Assembly (NCBI GenBank): GCA_013176395.1 | Contig: JABMLP010000024.1 | Location: forward strand, 620,001 to 684,000 | Reading direction: 5' to 3' | DNA length: 64,000 nt | From: Venturia oleaginea | Lineage: Eukaryota; Ascomycota; Dothideomycetes; Venturiales; Venturiaceae | In this document: positions 10,936 to 21,975 of the stretch, piece by piece | Layout of the letters: each line of letters begins with the position of its first letter | Position numbering within the stretch: the first letter of the stretch is position 1 | Notes under the pieces: model-generated | Told to the model about the DNA's origin: nothing | The model's input: only the letters and a program-made list of their open reading frames with translations | The model's database searches: none | Made by a program: the position numbers and the translations under genes

Positions 10936-12695
10936 ATGGCCTCCAACGTCAGCTTCGCGTCGCCCTTGGCCGATGCCCACTATGTCCCAGCTGCTGCCAG
11001 CCCTGGCGTCGAAGGACTTCTCGAAACCGTCCTCAAGCAAACGCAGGGTATGAGCCTACTGGCCATCCTACTCACGGCCTTCGTCGGATTGGTGGTTTAC
11101 GACCAATGTTAGTGCGCCGGGTAATACCAAGCAGGAACGTCGAGCTGACTGAGGTGCCAACAGACAAGTACATTTCGCAGAAGGGAAATATTGTTGGGCC
11201 GTCGTGGAAAATCCCGTTCATTGGTCCGTTTCTGGAATCCGTCAATCCCGAGTTCACACAGTACCATGCGAAATGGATGAGCGGGCCGTTGAGCTGTGTC
11301 TCTGTCTTTCACAAGTAAATCATTCTGGGGGAGAGTTGACGATATTGGACTGACTGAGACATGCAGGTTCGTCGTCATTGCCTCTACTCGCGATATGGCG
11401 CGCAAAGTCTTCAACTCTCCATCCTTCGTCAAACCATGCGTCGTGGATGTCGCAACAAAGCTTCTTCGGCCGGAGAACTGGGTGTTTTTGGACGGCAGAG
11501 CTCACGTCGACTACCGGAAGGGCCTCAATGGCTTGTTTACGCGACAGGCACTCGGGGTGTATCTGCCAGGTCAAGAGGAGGTGTACAACAAATTCTTCAA
11601 GATGTTTGTCGAAACCACAAACAATGCAGCCAAACCCATACCCTTCATGCCGATTTTCCGCCTCCTCATTACCACCGTCTCCTGCCGAACGTTTGTTGGA
11701 CATTACATGTCGGATGAAATCGTCAACAAGATCAACGACGATTACTACAAGATTACGGCTGCCCTGGAGCTCGTCAACTTCCCAATTATCATACCGTTTA
11801 CCAAGACCTGGTACGGAAAGAAGGCCGCGGATATGGTGCTGGATGAATTCGCAAAATGCGCGGCAAAGAGCAAGGCGAGAATGCTGGCAGGAGGCAGTGT
11901 TGAGTGCATTGTTGACGGTTGGGTGAAGTCTATGATCGATTCCGATAACTACCGCAAGCGCGTAGCCGCCGGCGAGGAAGTCCCACAGGCCGAGAAGCCA
12001 GGCATGATTCTGCGATGGTTCACGGATCTCGAGATTTCCATGACTCTGTTCACATTCCTCTTCGCCTCGCAAGATGCCACCAGCAGCGCTTGCACATGGT
12101 TATTCCAGGTTATGGCGGACCGACCGGATCTTCTGGCCAAAGTTCGTGAGGAGAATCTGAGACTTCGCGATGGCGACCGGAATAGGCCTGCCTCTATGGA
12201 TATGCTCGAGAACATGACATATACCCGTGCTGTTGTCAAGGAGATCCTGCGGTACCGACCACCAGTTATTATGGTTCCCTACGTTGCAAAGAAGGCATTC
12301 CCAATTACCGATACCTACACGGCACCAAAGGGATCCATGGTCATTCCAACGACGTACCCTGCGCTCCACGACCCTAAAGCATATCCTAACCCCGACGTCT
12401 ATGACCCCGAGAGGTGGATTACTGGTGATGCCGAAAAGCAAGTCAAGAACTGGCTTGTGTTTGGTACCGGAGTGCACTATTGTCTTGGTCAGACCTATGC
12501 TCTGCTTAATTTGCAACTTATGATCGGAAAGGCTAGTATGATGCTTGATTGGCGTCATGAGGTCACACCTATTTCCGAAGACATTAAGGTGTTTGCGACG
12601 ATTTTCCCAATGGTATGCTCTCAACCTAGCATTCGGAATGCCATGCTAACTTGAGAAAGGACGATTGTCTGCTTTCTTTCACGGAGAGGCCTTGA
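10936..12695 (+). CDS. ERG5: Sterol C-22 desaturase, cytochrome P450 CYP61
   Basis: Four exons: 10936-11107, 11164-11314, 11367-12612, 12660-12695, giving 534 residues. The last exon is only 36 nt and supplies [12 protein letters not shown] hydrophobic anchor lies at about residues 39-55 ([17 protein letters not shown]). P450 signatures appear in order: the I-helix ([12 protein letters not shown], near residue 338), the ExxR pair in KEILR (near 399), and the haem-binding loop [13 protein letters not shown] with the Cys ligand near 480. The N-terminal [20 protein letters not shown] stretch and the overall sequence are those of ERG5/CYP61, which puts the C22-23 double bond into ergosterol precursors at the ER. 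All introns are 47-56 nt. No fused or missing catalytic elements were seen. Confidence 0.95.
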
Positions 12696-13440
12696 ACTAT
12701 CGAAAGTTCAATTGCATATGAGCGTTCTTGTTCTATTCATGTGGAGGAGTTATACTCTGATCCGCCTTTGGATTAATGGTTTTAATCATTGCTGGGTGGA
12801 TATGGGTCGTCTGACAGGAATCTGAACAGACCATGAGATACACGTCTTGTAATCTTACACAGCAGTGTGAATACTGGCCTAATTATAATTTTTACTACAT
12901 GATGCGATGGCATTCGAGTCTGTATAGGTTTTCTTCTTCCTTAGCGCACACACACACATTCTGAAGCCGAGTTGGTTGGTGAGGGCTGTCTTGTCTTGGT
13001 CTGTAGTTAAGTCAGTTACGGCGTTGGATTCTCCCCAAAAGGCAGTCGTACCTGGCCTTTTGACCGTCCTAGAAGTGGAAGGATGCTGGCAATCTCAGTG
13101 TAGGATAAACGTCTAGTCTGTGGCCCTTTGGTTACGAAGAGAAACTTGAACACCGGGAATGGGGGGAGGAGAAGTGATTGTAGGGAAGTTAGAGCGAGTA
13201 TGAGGTCAAAAGAAGCTTTTGAAATCATCCTGAGCAAGTTATATATAGTGATCCACAAACTACGATGCCAAGGGATGTGGAGGTGTTAATTTGCAATCTA
13301 TGCTCGGACCGAGGTCGCCGTGCTGTACTAGTACTAGTGCACGAGACCCCTGGATCCATGCTGATCGCGATGAGCTCCGGCCTCGCGACCTCAAGGTCTT
13401 CACGCCAATTTGGATTGAATCAATCTTCACAACCAACAAC
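12696..13440. other. Intergenic, no gene seen
   Basis: This 745-bp spacer between ERG5 and the rhodanese gene has a short CA run (acacacacaca) near 12947 and no frame with coding character. Confidence 0.6.
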
Positions 13441-14089
13441 ATGGCCTCGAATCGATCTTTACTTCGAGCAGTAGCTCTAACCCGTGCACCGTCTTCTCAT
13501 GCTGCCCGTTCAAGCATCGCACAGTATACAATATGCACGCGGATAGCGACGGCGCAACCTTTAACTGGCTTAAGGAGACCATATATCCCACGCCCAATCT
13601 CCTATCAACGACGATTCCTCTCCTCCTCCTCTTCCGAACCCTCCCAAAGCGAAATCTACGACTTTGAAAAGGTGATAGTCTCGATTTTTCCTTTCCTCTC
13701 CTCTATACCTCAATCAATTAATCAACCAAACCAAACCTAACACACCCACTCAGATCAAATCCCTAACCCTAAACCCCACCCCCTCAACTCTCCTCATCGA
13801 CGTCCGCGAACCCCACGAATACGCTCAGGGCTTCATACCCACCGCTCTCAACCTGCCCATCTCCTCGCAACCCGATGCATTGTTCCTGAGTAACGGGGAG
13901 TTTGAGGAACGGTTTGGGTTTGCGAAGCCGCCGGTTGAGGTGGGTGTTGTTTTTTATTGTAAAGCGGGGGTGAGGAGTCGGGCTGCGGCGGGGTTGGCGA
14001 GGGGGGCGGGGTATATGGCTGTTGGGGAGTATCCGGGGAGTTGGGTTGATTGGTGTAGGAGGGGTGGGGGAGGGGGAGCGGAGTTGTAA
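13441..14089 (+). CDS. Mitochondrial rhodanese-domain protein (thiosulfate sulfurtransferase-like)
   Basis: Two exons, 13441-13671 and 13754-14089, separated by an 82-nt intron ending in CTAACACACCCACTCAG; 188 residues. The first 75 residues are rich in Arg and Ser and nearly free of acids until the end (RPISYQRRFLSSSSS), which reads as a mitochondrial presequence. The rest is one rhodanese domain: LLIDVREPHEYAQGFIPTALN, then the active loop YCKAGVRSRAA with the sulfur-accepting Cys, then GSWVDW near the C-terminus. It resembles the short single-domain yeast Rdl1/Rdl2 group and should transfer sulfane sulfur to cyanide or thiols. The end is a poly-Gly stretch (RRGGGGGAEL). The substrate is not predictable from sequence. 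Confidence 0.88.
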
Positions 14090-15479
14090 GGGGGAGGTTG
14101 GAGATATGGGGATGGGTGAGTGTGTGTGCGTGTGGGTTGGGTCGGGAAATAAAGATGGGAGATCTGGGAGTAAGAGGTGGGTGGTTGATTGATAAATACA
14201 CATGCGATATAGCTTATTCGCCGGGTCATCCAATCCTTTACTACACGCATCGGATCCACGTTCATCTCGGCTCGGCAGTACAGCGCTTCGAAGGGTGAAT
14301 GAATGAGCTGTATCTGATTACGTAGGCAGAGGTGCAAGTTCCCTCATGCCGAGACGGAATCAGTGTCGGAATAACTATACCGAGACCTAAATAGTATTAT
14401 AATAACCATACCACGTATATAAAATCACTTACTCCCTACCAATCTAGGTATAAGGCAGCATTCGTACCGGGAATGATAAATGCGCTTTTTTCCCCAAGGT
14501 AGTAACTTATTCTAGAAGTACTACCGCCAATCGCATTTTTCTTCTCAACCTCTACGGATACGATATTCGATATTCTATAAACCGTCTACGAACCTATAGA
14601 GTATATATCTTAAAACGCGTTAACCCAAGCTCTCCTCTTATTACGTATCCTTTCTACCGCGTCTACATTGAATTCAGAGTTACGGAGATATACACTCTAC
14701 GGATACCTATCTATTCGTTCAATCCTCTTATCGACCTGTAATTCTCCGTTTCCCTAACTAATAATAATAATAATAATAATAATCGGATTTTACGTGGTAT
14801 GTAATGGCGTATGTGCCGTGTGCCCACAATCTCTATCTACAATTGCAAAAACCCAACTCTCTGGGATAAAAAATCCTTTCGTCACTTTCCAGACCGCGCC
14901 CCGTCCATGGACCGGCGCCGTCGAACTATGCCCCCCCGTTCACTACCCGAGTCATTTACACTGTGGTCAGTATAGGACACCCTCCGGTCCTAATGCTCCC
15001 AATCCTCTGTTCCGGGCCGGTGTTGTCCAGTTTCCGAGTTGGCCATTGTTGTTGTAAATCCAGGGTCCAGGATTTTTACAACACCAGGATTCAATATGCC
15101 AAGCATCGTGAGGACCCAAACATTGCGAGTCCAGGTGAGGGCGTGGTAACGGACACGGCGCGCTCTGGTAACGCGCCGTTAATAAATAAACAACTTCCAC
15201 CCAATCTCTCCTCCCTCCTTCACCTCACAGCAATCTTCAGTCCACACCTCCCCTTCTCTCCTCGGTCCCTCCTCAAGACCCTCATCGCACCTTCAGCTCT
15301 CTAACGCTTTCTCCTGGTTGGTTGGAGTTCGTACTGATGGACAGTGTTTGTACCGTCCATGGCTCGGGAATTCCGCTCATTTCTCACTTCAGCTTCTCCT
15401 CCTTCCCGTCCGTAGTCTCTGCTCGTCCCCCCTTCTACTCTGTGTCTTCTTACTCAATTCTCCCCACCAGCCGCGGCGC
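14090..15479. other. Intergenic, AT-rich stretch at 14340-14800
   Basis: No gene is supported. From about 14340 to 14800 the sequence is visibly AT- and TA-rich and stop-dense in all frames, in contrast to the genes before it. That could reflect old repeat-induced point mutation, but no aligned parent copy is available. From 14800 on composition returns to normal without coding signal. Confidence 0.5.
14759..14783. repeat. (TAA)n microsatellite
   Basis: Eight uninterrupted TAA trinucleotides inside the AT-rich stretch. Confidence 0.95.
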
Positions 15480-16075
15480 CGCGGAGAAGTTTGACCTGTC
15501 CTCCTTTTGTGCGTTGTTTGCCACGGTAAGATAGGGCAGGATATTATTGTCGAGCATCCACCTAGCAGCAGCCTTGCATCCCTTGCTGGTATTGAGTGCC
15601 GGACGTATCGATGTTGTACCAGTTTCGCTCCTCAGATGGTCTCTATTGTATCTGGGGCAGAAGTCGAATACATGAATTAGTGTCTGGTGTCGCCATCCAC
15701 ACGCGCATTCCGGGGTTATCCCTGGCACATGTATTGCTGCCAGCCAGGACCGGAGTCCCAATACCTCTGTTCTCATCAAAAAAACCGCTGTAGCTTCAAG
15801 TTTCGTGAGGCCATCGTACAGTCCCAGTGTCTCGTCCTCCCACTCCTTAGACCAAGTCGCACCGGCCTTGTTCCTTCTCTTCTCCTCCCACCTTGCCCTC
15901 CATATCTCCTCCAGCAGCGCGGAGATTTTGGAGGGCAGCCTATATTTATGCAGGTTTCCCCCCCTTCGAGCTCTTCTTCTCCTATTTCCGGCTCCCGGTT
16001 CCTCAGCGTCGGGCCTTCCTCGCTCCCTTCTTGTCCTAGCAATGGCCCGTCTCTGGTTGTAGGGTCCCACTTCAT
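15450..16075 (-). mobile_element. LINE (Tad-like) 3' fragment, C-terminal end of reverse transcriptase ORF
   Basis: A minus-strand frame of about 206 codons matches the region after the RT/RNase H domains of fungal non-LTR retrotransposons: an RTEVLGLRSWL stretch, then a Cys/His motif (PGITPECACGW, HVFDFCPRY), then an AARWMLDNNIL helix. The RT and RNase H domains are absent, so this is a remnant. Its upstream side (plus-strand right) is cut by the gypsy element whose LTR starts at 16164; the frame stays readable close to that point, so the gypsy element may have landed in an existing LINE copy. No poly(A) tail or target duplication could be identified. The family call is from motif memory. 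Confidence 0.65.
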
Positions 16076-16163
16076 TCCCTAACTATTAAAACGGGTAGAG
16101 GCGGTAAAGGCTAGGAGAAGGCTAGGGAGAGGAAGAGGAAGAGAACTTGTAAACACGCTATTA

Positions 16164-16337
16164 TGTTATGGGCATGGCCCATGGTTGGTATAGGCTAAGA
16201 GCCTAAGCCTGATTGAGCCTAGTATAGACAGAACCTCATTGAGGTTCTCTCTTTGTAGATACCTTCACTCCTTAACTGAATCTAAACAATCTTTGGCTAC
16301 GAGTATGCTGCCTCTTTCCAGCTACCGTCCCGTAATA
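16164..16337 (+). repeat. 5' LTR of retrotransposon 1
   Basis: 174 bp beginning TGTTATGGGCATGG and ending CCCGTAATA, repeated at 20757-20932. The end is fixed by the last shared base and by the primer-binding site starting at the next base. Confidence 0.93.
16274..16284 (+). promoter_or_regulatory. Self-primer sequence (presumed start of R) in LTR 1
   Basis: AACTGAATCTA here is the exact reverse complement of the 11 nt that follow the 5' LTR. In Tf1-type elements such a sequence is the 5' end of the transcript, which folds back to prime reverse transcription. The distance from here to the LTR end is 64 nt. The 3' LTR copy carries one substitution (AACTGAGTCTA). Confidence 0.7.
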
Positions 16338-16348
16338 TAGATTCAGTT
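16338..16348 (+). promoter_or_regulatory. Primer-binding site of retrotransposon 1 (self-primed type)
   Basis: TAGATTCAGTT starts at the first base after the 5' LTR, where a primer-binding site belongs, and pairs over all 11 nt with 16274-16284. Confidence 0.75.
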
Positions 16349-16362
16349 CTTTACAAACCTAG

Positions 16363-16881
16363 GTGTACTTGATGCGTAGCAATAGTACCCTATCGACTCC
16401 TACAACCTACACCCCTACTACTGACGACGACCCAATCGCGAGCATTACGCAAGGAATCGACAAACTCTCAATGGCTCGAGCAAATTCGCCTGACACCGTA
16501 CAACAATTGGTGGCAGCTCTGACCGCAGTCAGTGTTGATAGGAACACCGGTGCAAATGCTATTGCATGGCCCAAATGGGACGGGAAAAGAGACAACTACA
16601 CGCTGTTCAGATGGCAGATCAAGACAAAAATCACTGTTGAAAATGGGAAGCTTGGAAGCAACCAAGGAATATGCTCGACCATGTTCAACGGGCTTCCGAC
16701 AGAGAAACAACAACGCGTTATCCAATGGCTAAGCAATGGAGAGCAACATGACAACTACAAACCCGAGTCCTTTATCAAGCATATGGACGACAAGTTCTTA
16801 GATCACGAAGCGGAAGCTAAAGCTCTCGACGAACTGAACAAGATTAGCCAAGAGAGCTTTAGCTTCCGCTTCGTGATCTAA
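16363..16881 (+). pseudogene. gag remnant of retrotransposon 1
   Basis: About 155 codons resemble a gypsy capsid region (FRWQIKTKIT, YKPESFIKHMDDKFLDHEA). The frame then runs into the inverted copy of itself at 16852 and stops. No CCHC zinc knuckle is present; it was lost in the rearrangement. The first ATG in frame is at 16372. Confidence 0.75.
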
Positions 16882-17007
16882 GAACTTGTCGTCCATATGC
16901 TTGATAAAGGACTCGGGTTTGTAGTTGTCATGTTGCTCTCCATTGCTTAGCCATTGGATAACGCGTTGTTGTTTCTCTGTCGGAAGCCCGTTGAAGATGG
17001 TCGAGCA
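16672..17007. repeat. Fold-back inverted duplication (156-bp arms, 24-nt loop)
   Basis: 16672-16827 and 16852-17007 are reverse complements over 156 nt with one mismatch seen (in the catgttcaacgg / ccgttgaagatg segment). The spacer 16828-16851 is 24 nt. The right arm is antisense gag and joins directly to the middle of protease, so the gag C-terminus, zinc knuckle and protease active site are missing. Confidence 0.95.
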
Positions 17008-20000
17008 GAGCGAGTCTATGGGTATATAGCGAAAGGATTGAGCTTCCCTATTATCCTAGGCAAGGCATGGGCAGAGAGGAACTCGGTGCGATATATAGCA
17101 GCTAAGAGAAAGCTGCTTATTGGTCAAGGATCCCAGCGCATCACGATAAGAGAAAAGGGGTGGCTAGAACAGAACACCAAAGCGCGAGACCGGCTCGCTC
17201 ACGTGCGGGCGGCTCGTCTAGTGTCAGGATCTGTATTTGCAGCTATTGTTGGAAGGGCCCAGCGACGGTTGAGAAGAGATGGACCGGATGGTACGCAAGT
17301 GCTGGCTATCTCGATGTCGGATATCAACAAGGCCCTAAGCAAGTTAGCAGAAAGAAAACAGAGAAAGACTGAGGAAGAAATCCGACAAGAGATACGAGAA
17401 GAAATAGCAGAGCACGCTGATGCCTTTCTCGACGACGAAGACGGAGAGATCGCGCCCCATCAAGAGGGTCGCGATCACGTGATCGAATTGATACGAGATG
17501 AACAAGGTCGCGAGGCAGAAGTTCCTTGGGGCCCATTATACGGCATGTCGAGGGAAGAGCTATTAGTCCTACGAAAAACACTTTCGGACTATATGGACAA
17601 GGGCTGGATACGCGCCAGCAACTCACCAGCGGCAGCCCCAGTCTTGTTTGTAAGGAAACCAGGTGGAGGCATTCGGATGTGTGTCGACTATCGGGCACTG
17701 AATCGAATCACTCGATCGGACCGCTACCCATTGCCACTAATCCGAGAAACCCTACGAAATCTAGCAACAGCGCGTTGGTACACCAAACTTGACGTCAGAG
17801 CGGCATTTCATCGGCTCCGCATCAAGCACGGCGATGAGTGGAAAACGGCTTTTCGCACTCGATTTGGACTATTCGAATGGCTAGTTACCCCCTTCGGACT
17901 AGCTGGCGCACTCGCGAGCTTCCAACGATACATCAACGGAGTCCTACGGGAATCCCTAGATATCTGCTGTTCAGCCTACATGGACGATGTCTTGATATGG
18001 AGCGACGGCGACTATCTGGATCACATGGTTAAGGTTAACCAAATTCTTGCCAAGCTCAAGACTGCTGAACTTCGGCTAGACTTAAGCAAGTGCGAGTTTG
18101 CTGTTAAGGAGGTCAAATATCTGGGGTTCATTATCACTGCAGGAGAAGAGATCAAAGTCGACCCAGAGAAAGTTGCCGCGATTAAAGAATGGGAGGCTCC
18201 AGTCAATGTCACAGGCGTACGCTCCTTCCTAGGCTTTGCAAATTTCTACCGAGACTTCATCGACAACTTCTCAGAGCTCTCCGACCCCTTAATCAAGTTA
18301 ACACGGAAGGCCGTCGCTTTGTCTGGAACAAAGAACATGAGAACGCCTTTCAAGTCTTGAAGGAGCTATTCATCTCCGCCCCAATACTGGCTCACTGGAA
18401 TCCAGACCTGGATACGGTACTCGAGTGCGACTGCTCTGGCTACGCGCTGGGAGGCACGTTGTCGCAGAAGTATACAAAAGGAAAACTACGACCAGTAGTA
18501 TACTTCTCCCGCAAGCTTACTGCGGCTGAATGTAACTACGAGATTCACGATAAGGAATTACTGGCAGTAATCAAGTCCATTGAACACTGGAGAGGAGAAT
18601 TACGCAGTGTTGCAGCACCTTTCAAAGTCCTTACCGATCACAAGAATCTCCGCTACTTTATGACAGCGCAGCGTTTGTCAGAGAGACAAGCAAGATGGTC
18701 GCTAGTTCTATCTGAGTACCAATTCCAGCTGGAATTTCGCGCCGGAAAACTAGCGCAAAGACCAGACGCACTATCAAGAAGACATCAGGATATGCCACAT
18801 GACAAGAACGACGAGAGACTACAAGGGCGAGTGGCCCAGTTGATCAAGGACGAATGGCTTCCTCCTCTTTCCGAAAGGACGACCGAAACAATCGCAATAC
18901 AAGCCCTTATCTGCCCAGTCAATACACCGAATACATCCAATAGTACATGGGACGTTATACGGGAGCCCCAGCAAAATACTGGACTGGACGGTCGACACCA
19001 GCTAACTGCCGAAAACGGTCAACATCGGTCCACTACTAGGTACGGTCAAAACCGGTCAGTTGCAAAAGGATGCGATCTTTTCGAGAAACCAGAGTTACAA
19101 CTTCCCTGGGATCGCGCAATAGCAGAGGACCAATCCTACCAAGCTATTCATACAGCTATAGTTACTGGCGAACATTCCTTTCCTCCAGAGCTCAAGTTGT
19201 CGGTACAGCTACCCGAATGCGAAGTAGACGACCACGGCGCGGTCACGAGAAGAGGGATCCTATGGATACCAGATTGGGAACCGCTGCGAACAACGCTGGT
19301 CCAACGAACTCACGATTCCCATATTACTGGACACCCAGAGAGATATAGCACGCTTGCGATTCTATCCAGAAGTTTCTTTTAGCCCCAACAATACAAGACA
19401 GTCCGACAGTTTGTACGTAATTGCGACGTATGTGGGAGAACAGGAATATGGCGTGATAAGAAGCGAGGTCTTCTGAAACCACTTCCAATCCCGGCCCGCT
19501 TCCACAGCGAGCTATCAATCGATTTCATGACTGATTTGCCCGCGGAGGAAAACGGCCCAAAATACCTCATGGTTATCACAGATCGCCTCCTCAAAAGTGT
19601 TACGTTGGAGGCTATGACTACAATGAGCGCCAAAGAGTGCGCGAAAAGGTTCTTACAATGCCACTATCGCTACCACGGATTTCCCATGGCATTGACGTCG
19701 GACAGAGGCAGCAATTGGACAGGTCGTTTTTGGAAGAAGCTTTGCGAACTTACAAAGATTGAGCAGAGACTCTCTACAGCCTTTCATCCACAGACCGATG
19801 GCGCGACCGAGCGTATGAACCAGGAAGTTCTACGCTATCTCCGCGCCTTCATCGCATACTCCCAACTAGACTGGCCAACGCTACTACCTACGGCTATGTT
19901 AGCACTGAACAATCGTGACTCTTCAGTCACAGGGATGAGTCCATTCTATCTAACCCACGGCTACCATGCGGAACCAATCCAGAAAGTACAACGAATCTCA

Positions 20001-20744
20001 CCCAGTAACTCACCAACAGCCGATGCCGAGACCTTTGTGCAACGAATAGAAGAGGCACAGGAATATGCACAGGCAGCAATGGCCTGGTCCCAGCAGAAGA
20101 TGGAGAACGACGCCAACAGGTCACGTCAAGCTGCCGAAACGTTAAAAAAGGGCGACAAAGTCTGGTTGAACCTTGGGAATATCAATACTCCGCAGCTATC
20201 AAAGAAACTGTCGTGGACGCAAGCCAAATACACTGTCGAGAACCAGATCTCCCCGATGGTATACGAGCTGGCTGACCTGCCAAGTGGTATCCATAACCGT
20301 TTCCACGTTGACCTACTCCGCCGAGCCGCAACCGATACACTGCCCTCACAAGAAACCGATGATACCCAGCCGCCACCATTAGTGCCTCAAACTGAAGAAA
20401 CAGAGGCTGAGTTTGAAGTAGAACGTATACTTCGCGCAGAGAAGAAACGGGTTGGGCGAGGCTGGGTTCGTCAGTTATTCATCAAATGGAAAGGCTATGC
20501 AGATCCCGATTGGCAGCCACGTTCATTATTTACAGAAGTCGAGGACTTAGACCGCTTCGAGGCGGAGTTTGGCAAGGGCGACGGTGTCGGCGAAGATATA
20601 GGAGCTCAAACAGGGGCCCGAAGGAACCGAGTAGCGGTGGCCAGCGCCTTCGAATCTGCTACAAGCTGGCAGAAGCGATGTATGGCGTTTGTCTGTTTAA
20701 TTATCCCACCTACCACACCCTCTTTAGTCCTGTACACCCGGTAA
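16954..20744 (+). pseudogene. pol of retrotransposon 1 (protease end, RT, RNase H, integrase, chromodomain)
   Basis: Three open segments: 16954-18360, 18189-19382 and 19527-20744 in the second frame. Protease survives only from about 17010 (YIAKGLSFPIILGKAWAE). RT has the catalytic box YMDDVLIWS; RNase H has VLECDCSGYALGG and LTDHKNLRYF. A single missing nucleotide near 18310 separates RT from RNase H. Integrase has the H-H-C-C region (HDSHITGHPE, NCDVCGRT) and D, D, E positions (SIDFMTDLP, TSDRGSNW, DGATERMNQEV), but a TAG at 19380-19382 stands where related elements have Trp. The C-terminus is a chromodomain (YGYADPDWQP-type core: FIKWKGYADPDWQP). The first codons of this segment come from antisense gag and are not native. 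Confidence 0.9.
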
Positions 20745-20756
20745 GGAGGGGGGTAA
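20743..20756 (+). promoter_or_regulatory. Polypurine tract of retrotransposon 1
   Basis: AAGGAGGGGGGTAA directly precedes the 3' LTR, the expected plus-strand primer site. Confidence 0.8.
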
Positions 20757-20932
20757 TGTTATGGGCATGGCCCATGGTTGGTATAGGCTAAGAGCCTAAG
20801 CTTGATTGGGCCTAGTATAGAGACAAAACCTCATTGAGGTTCTCTGTTTGTAGATACCTTCACTCCTTAACTGAGTCTAAACAATCTTTGGCTACGAGTA
20901 TGCTGCGTCTTTCCAGCTACCGTCCCGTAATA
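20757..20932 (+). repeat. 3' LTR of retrotransposon 1
   Basis: 176 bp, matching the 5' LTR except for about six substitutions and a 2-nt insertion (agagacaaaacc versus agacagaacc). Confidence 0.93.
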
Positions 20933-20936
20933 ATTA

Positions 20937-21975
20937 TCCGAGTTACGATTTCCTCTAATTCATAGGAATACTTTGAGCTGTATACTGGGGTTTTCTCGGT
21001 TTGCAGCTAGATGGATGGATGGATAGATAGATGATTATATTGGATAAGTTTTGATATAGTTCGAGGACTAATTATGGAGTTGAAGTAATGATATCTTTAC
21101 TTTTAAAACTCTTTGGTGGGGATGTAGAGGGTAGTTGGTTATTTAGAGGATAGGGAATATTAAAGTTCTATCCTACTCAAACAGGTTTGCGCACCCCAGT
21201 CTGTATGTGGAATACACAATATTTATGGAATTTTAAAGCCTCGTCTCTTTCACCGGTTTCCATTCTTGTATGTAGTTCAGCTAGAGTGATTGCCAATAAG
21301 CCCTTTTCTGAAAGTAGAGTGGGTCTTGGATTGGATTGGATTCGGTTTGATATCGATTCGTTAGCGAAGAATGTGTAGTGATCTCTCTTTCCCTACCACT
21401 TCAGATTGTCAATTATGTATTCATGTCGAATTCGAGATGAAATTGTCCCATGGGATTCGGTGGTGAGATGAACGATGTTTCGTGGAAGGCCTAAAGTACA
21501 ATTTGTGGTGGTAGTTATGGAGTCGGGAGGGAGATGAGAAAGCAGAAAGATGACAAGTCATTAGGAAAGTCGGCAGTGGTTTTGCCTCGGTAAGTCACAG
21601 GCAGGCAAGAAGTCAGTGGGAGCCATGGATAATTTATAGGATCGAGACGGGTAAGGTAGACGAAGTAGTCACTTGAAGAGCAGCGTTTAGTATATCAACA
21701 GTTCTATTATTTTTGAATGGAACGGGCAACTGTTACGTCCACCCAAGGCCAGCAGCACAGGGCTTTCCCCCAGCAGCCACACGACAAATTAGTGAGACTA
21801 CCGGATATCTTTCCCTCATCAAGTGCCACCGGGGTTTCCCAAACAATTGAACGGTTTTTGAAGTCTTGAATTTTTCTCCATCATGCGATCGAGCTGTGAC
21901 AGACGATGAGTCTATCTGAAGGTAACCCTACGCCATGCATGCAAAGTTTTTCGTGTCCATGAATCGGGAAGCCAT
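20937..21975. other. Intergenic, no gene seen
   Basis: About 1 kb between the gypsy element and the 3' end of RPS0. It is AT-rich with a short GGAT/AGAT repeat near 21010-21030. No coding or RNA gene was recognised. Confidence 0.6.

Larger units (their letters stand above)
16164..20932 (+). mobile_element. Degenerate Ty3/gypsy chromovirus (LTR retrotransposon 1)
   Basis: The 4769-bp element is bounded by direct LTRs (16164-16337 and 20757-20932) and a 4-bp ATTA repeat on both sides (16160-16163, 20933-20936). Order: self-complementary primer-binding site, gag remnant, fold-back duplication, end of protease, RT, RNase H, integrase, chromodomain, polypurine tract. RT-before-integrase order plus a C-terminal chromodomain make it a chromovirus. 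It is inactive by inspection: the gag/protease junction is rearranged, one 1-nt frameshift lies near 18310, and a TAG interrupts integrase at 19380-19382. The LTRs differ by about six substitutions and one 2-nt indel, so insertion is not recent. Confidence 0.92.

Noticed and set aside
10579..11040. 153-codon minus-strand frame rich in Arg/Glu repeats (ERRERQDARG)
   Set aside because: It is the antisense of the 14-bp tandem repeat and ERG5 exon 1; low complexity creates the open frame.
13760..13775. Telomere-like CCCTAACCCTAAACCCC
   Set aside because: It is coding sequence (KSLTLNPTP) at the start of rhodanese exon 2 and only two repeats long; no telomeric context.
13784..14337. Several Pro/His-rich minus-strand frames opposite the rhodanese gene
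   Set aside because: Antisense shadows of G-rich exon 2 and its 3' region.
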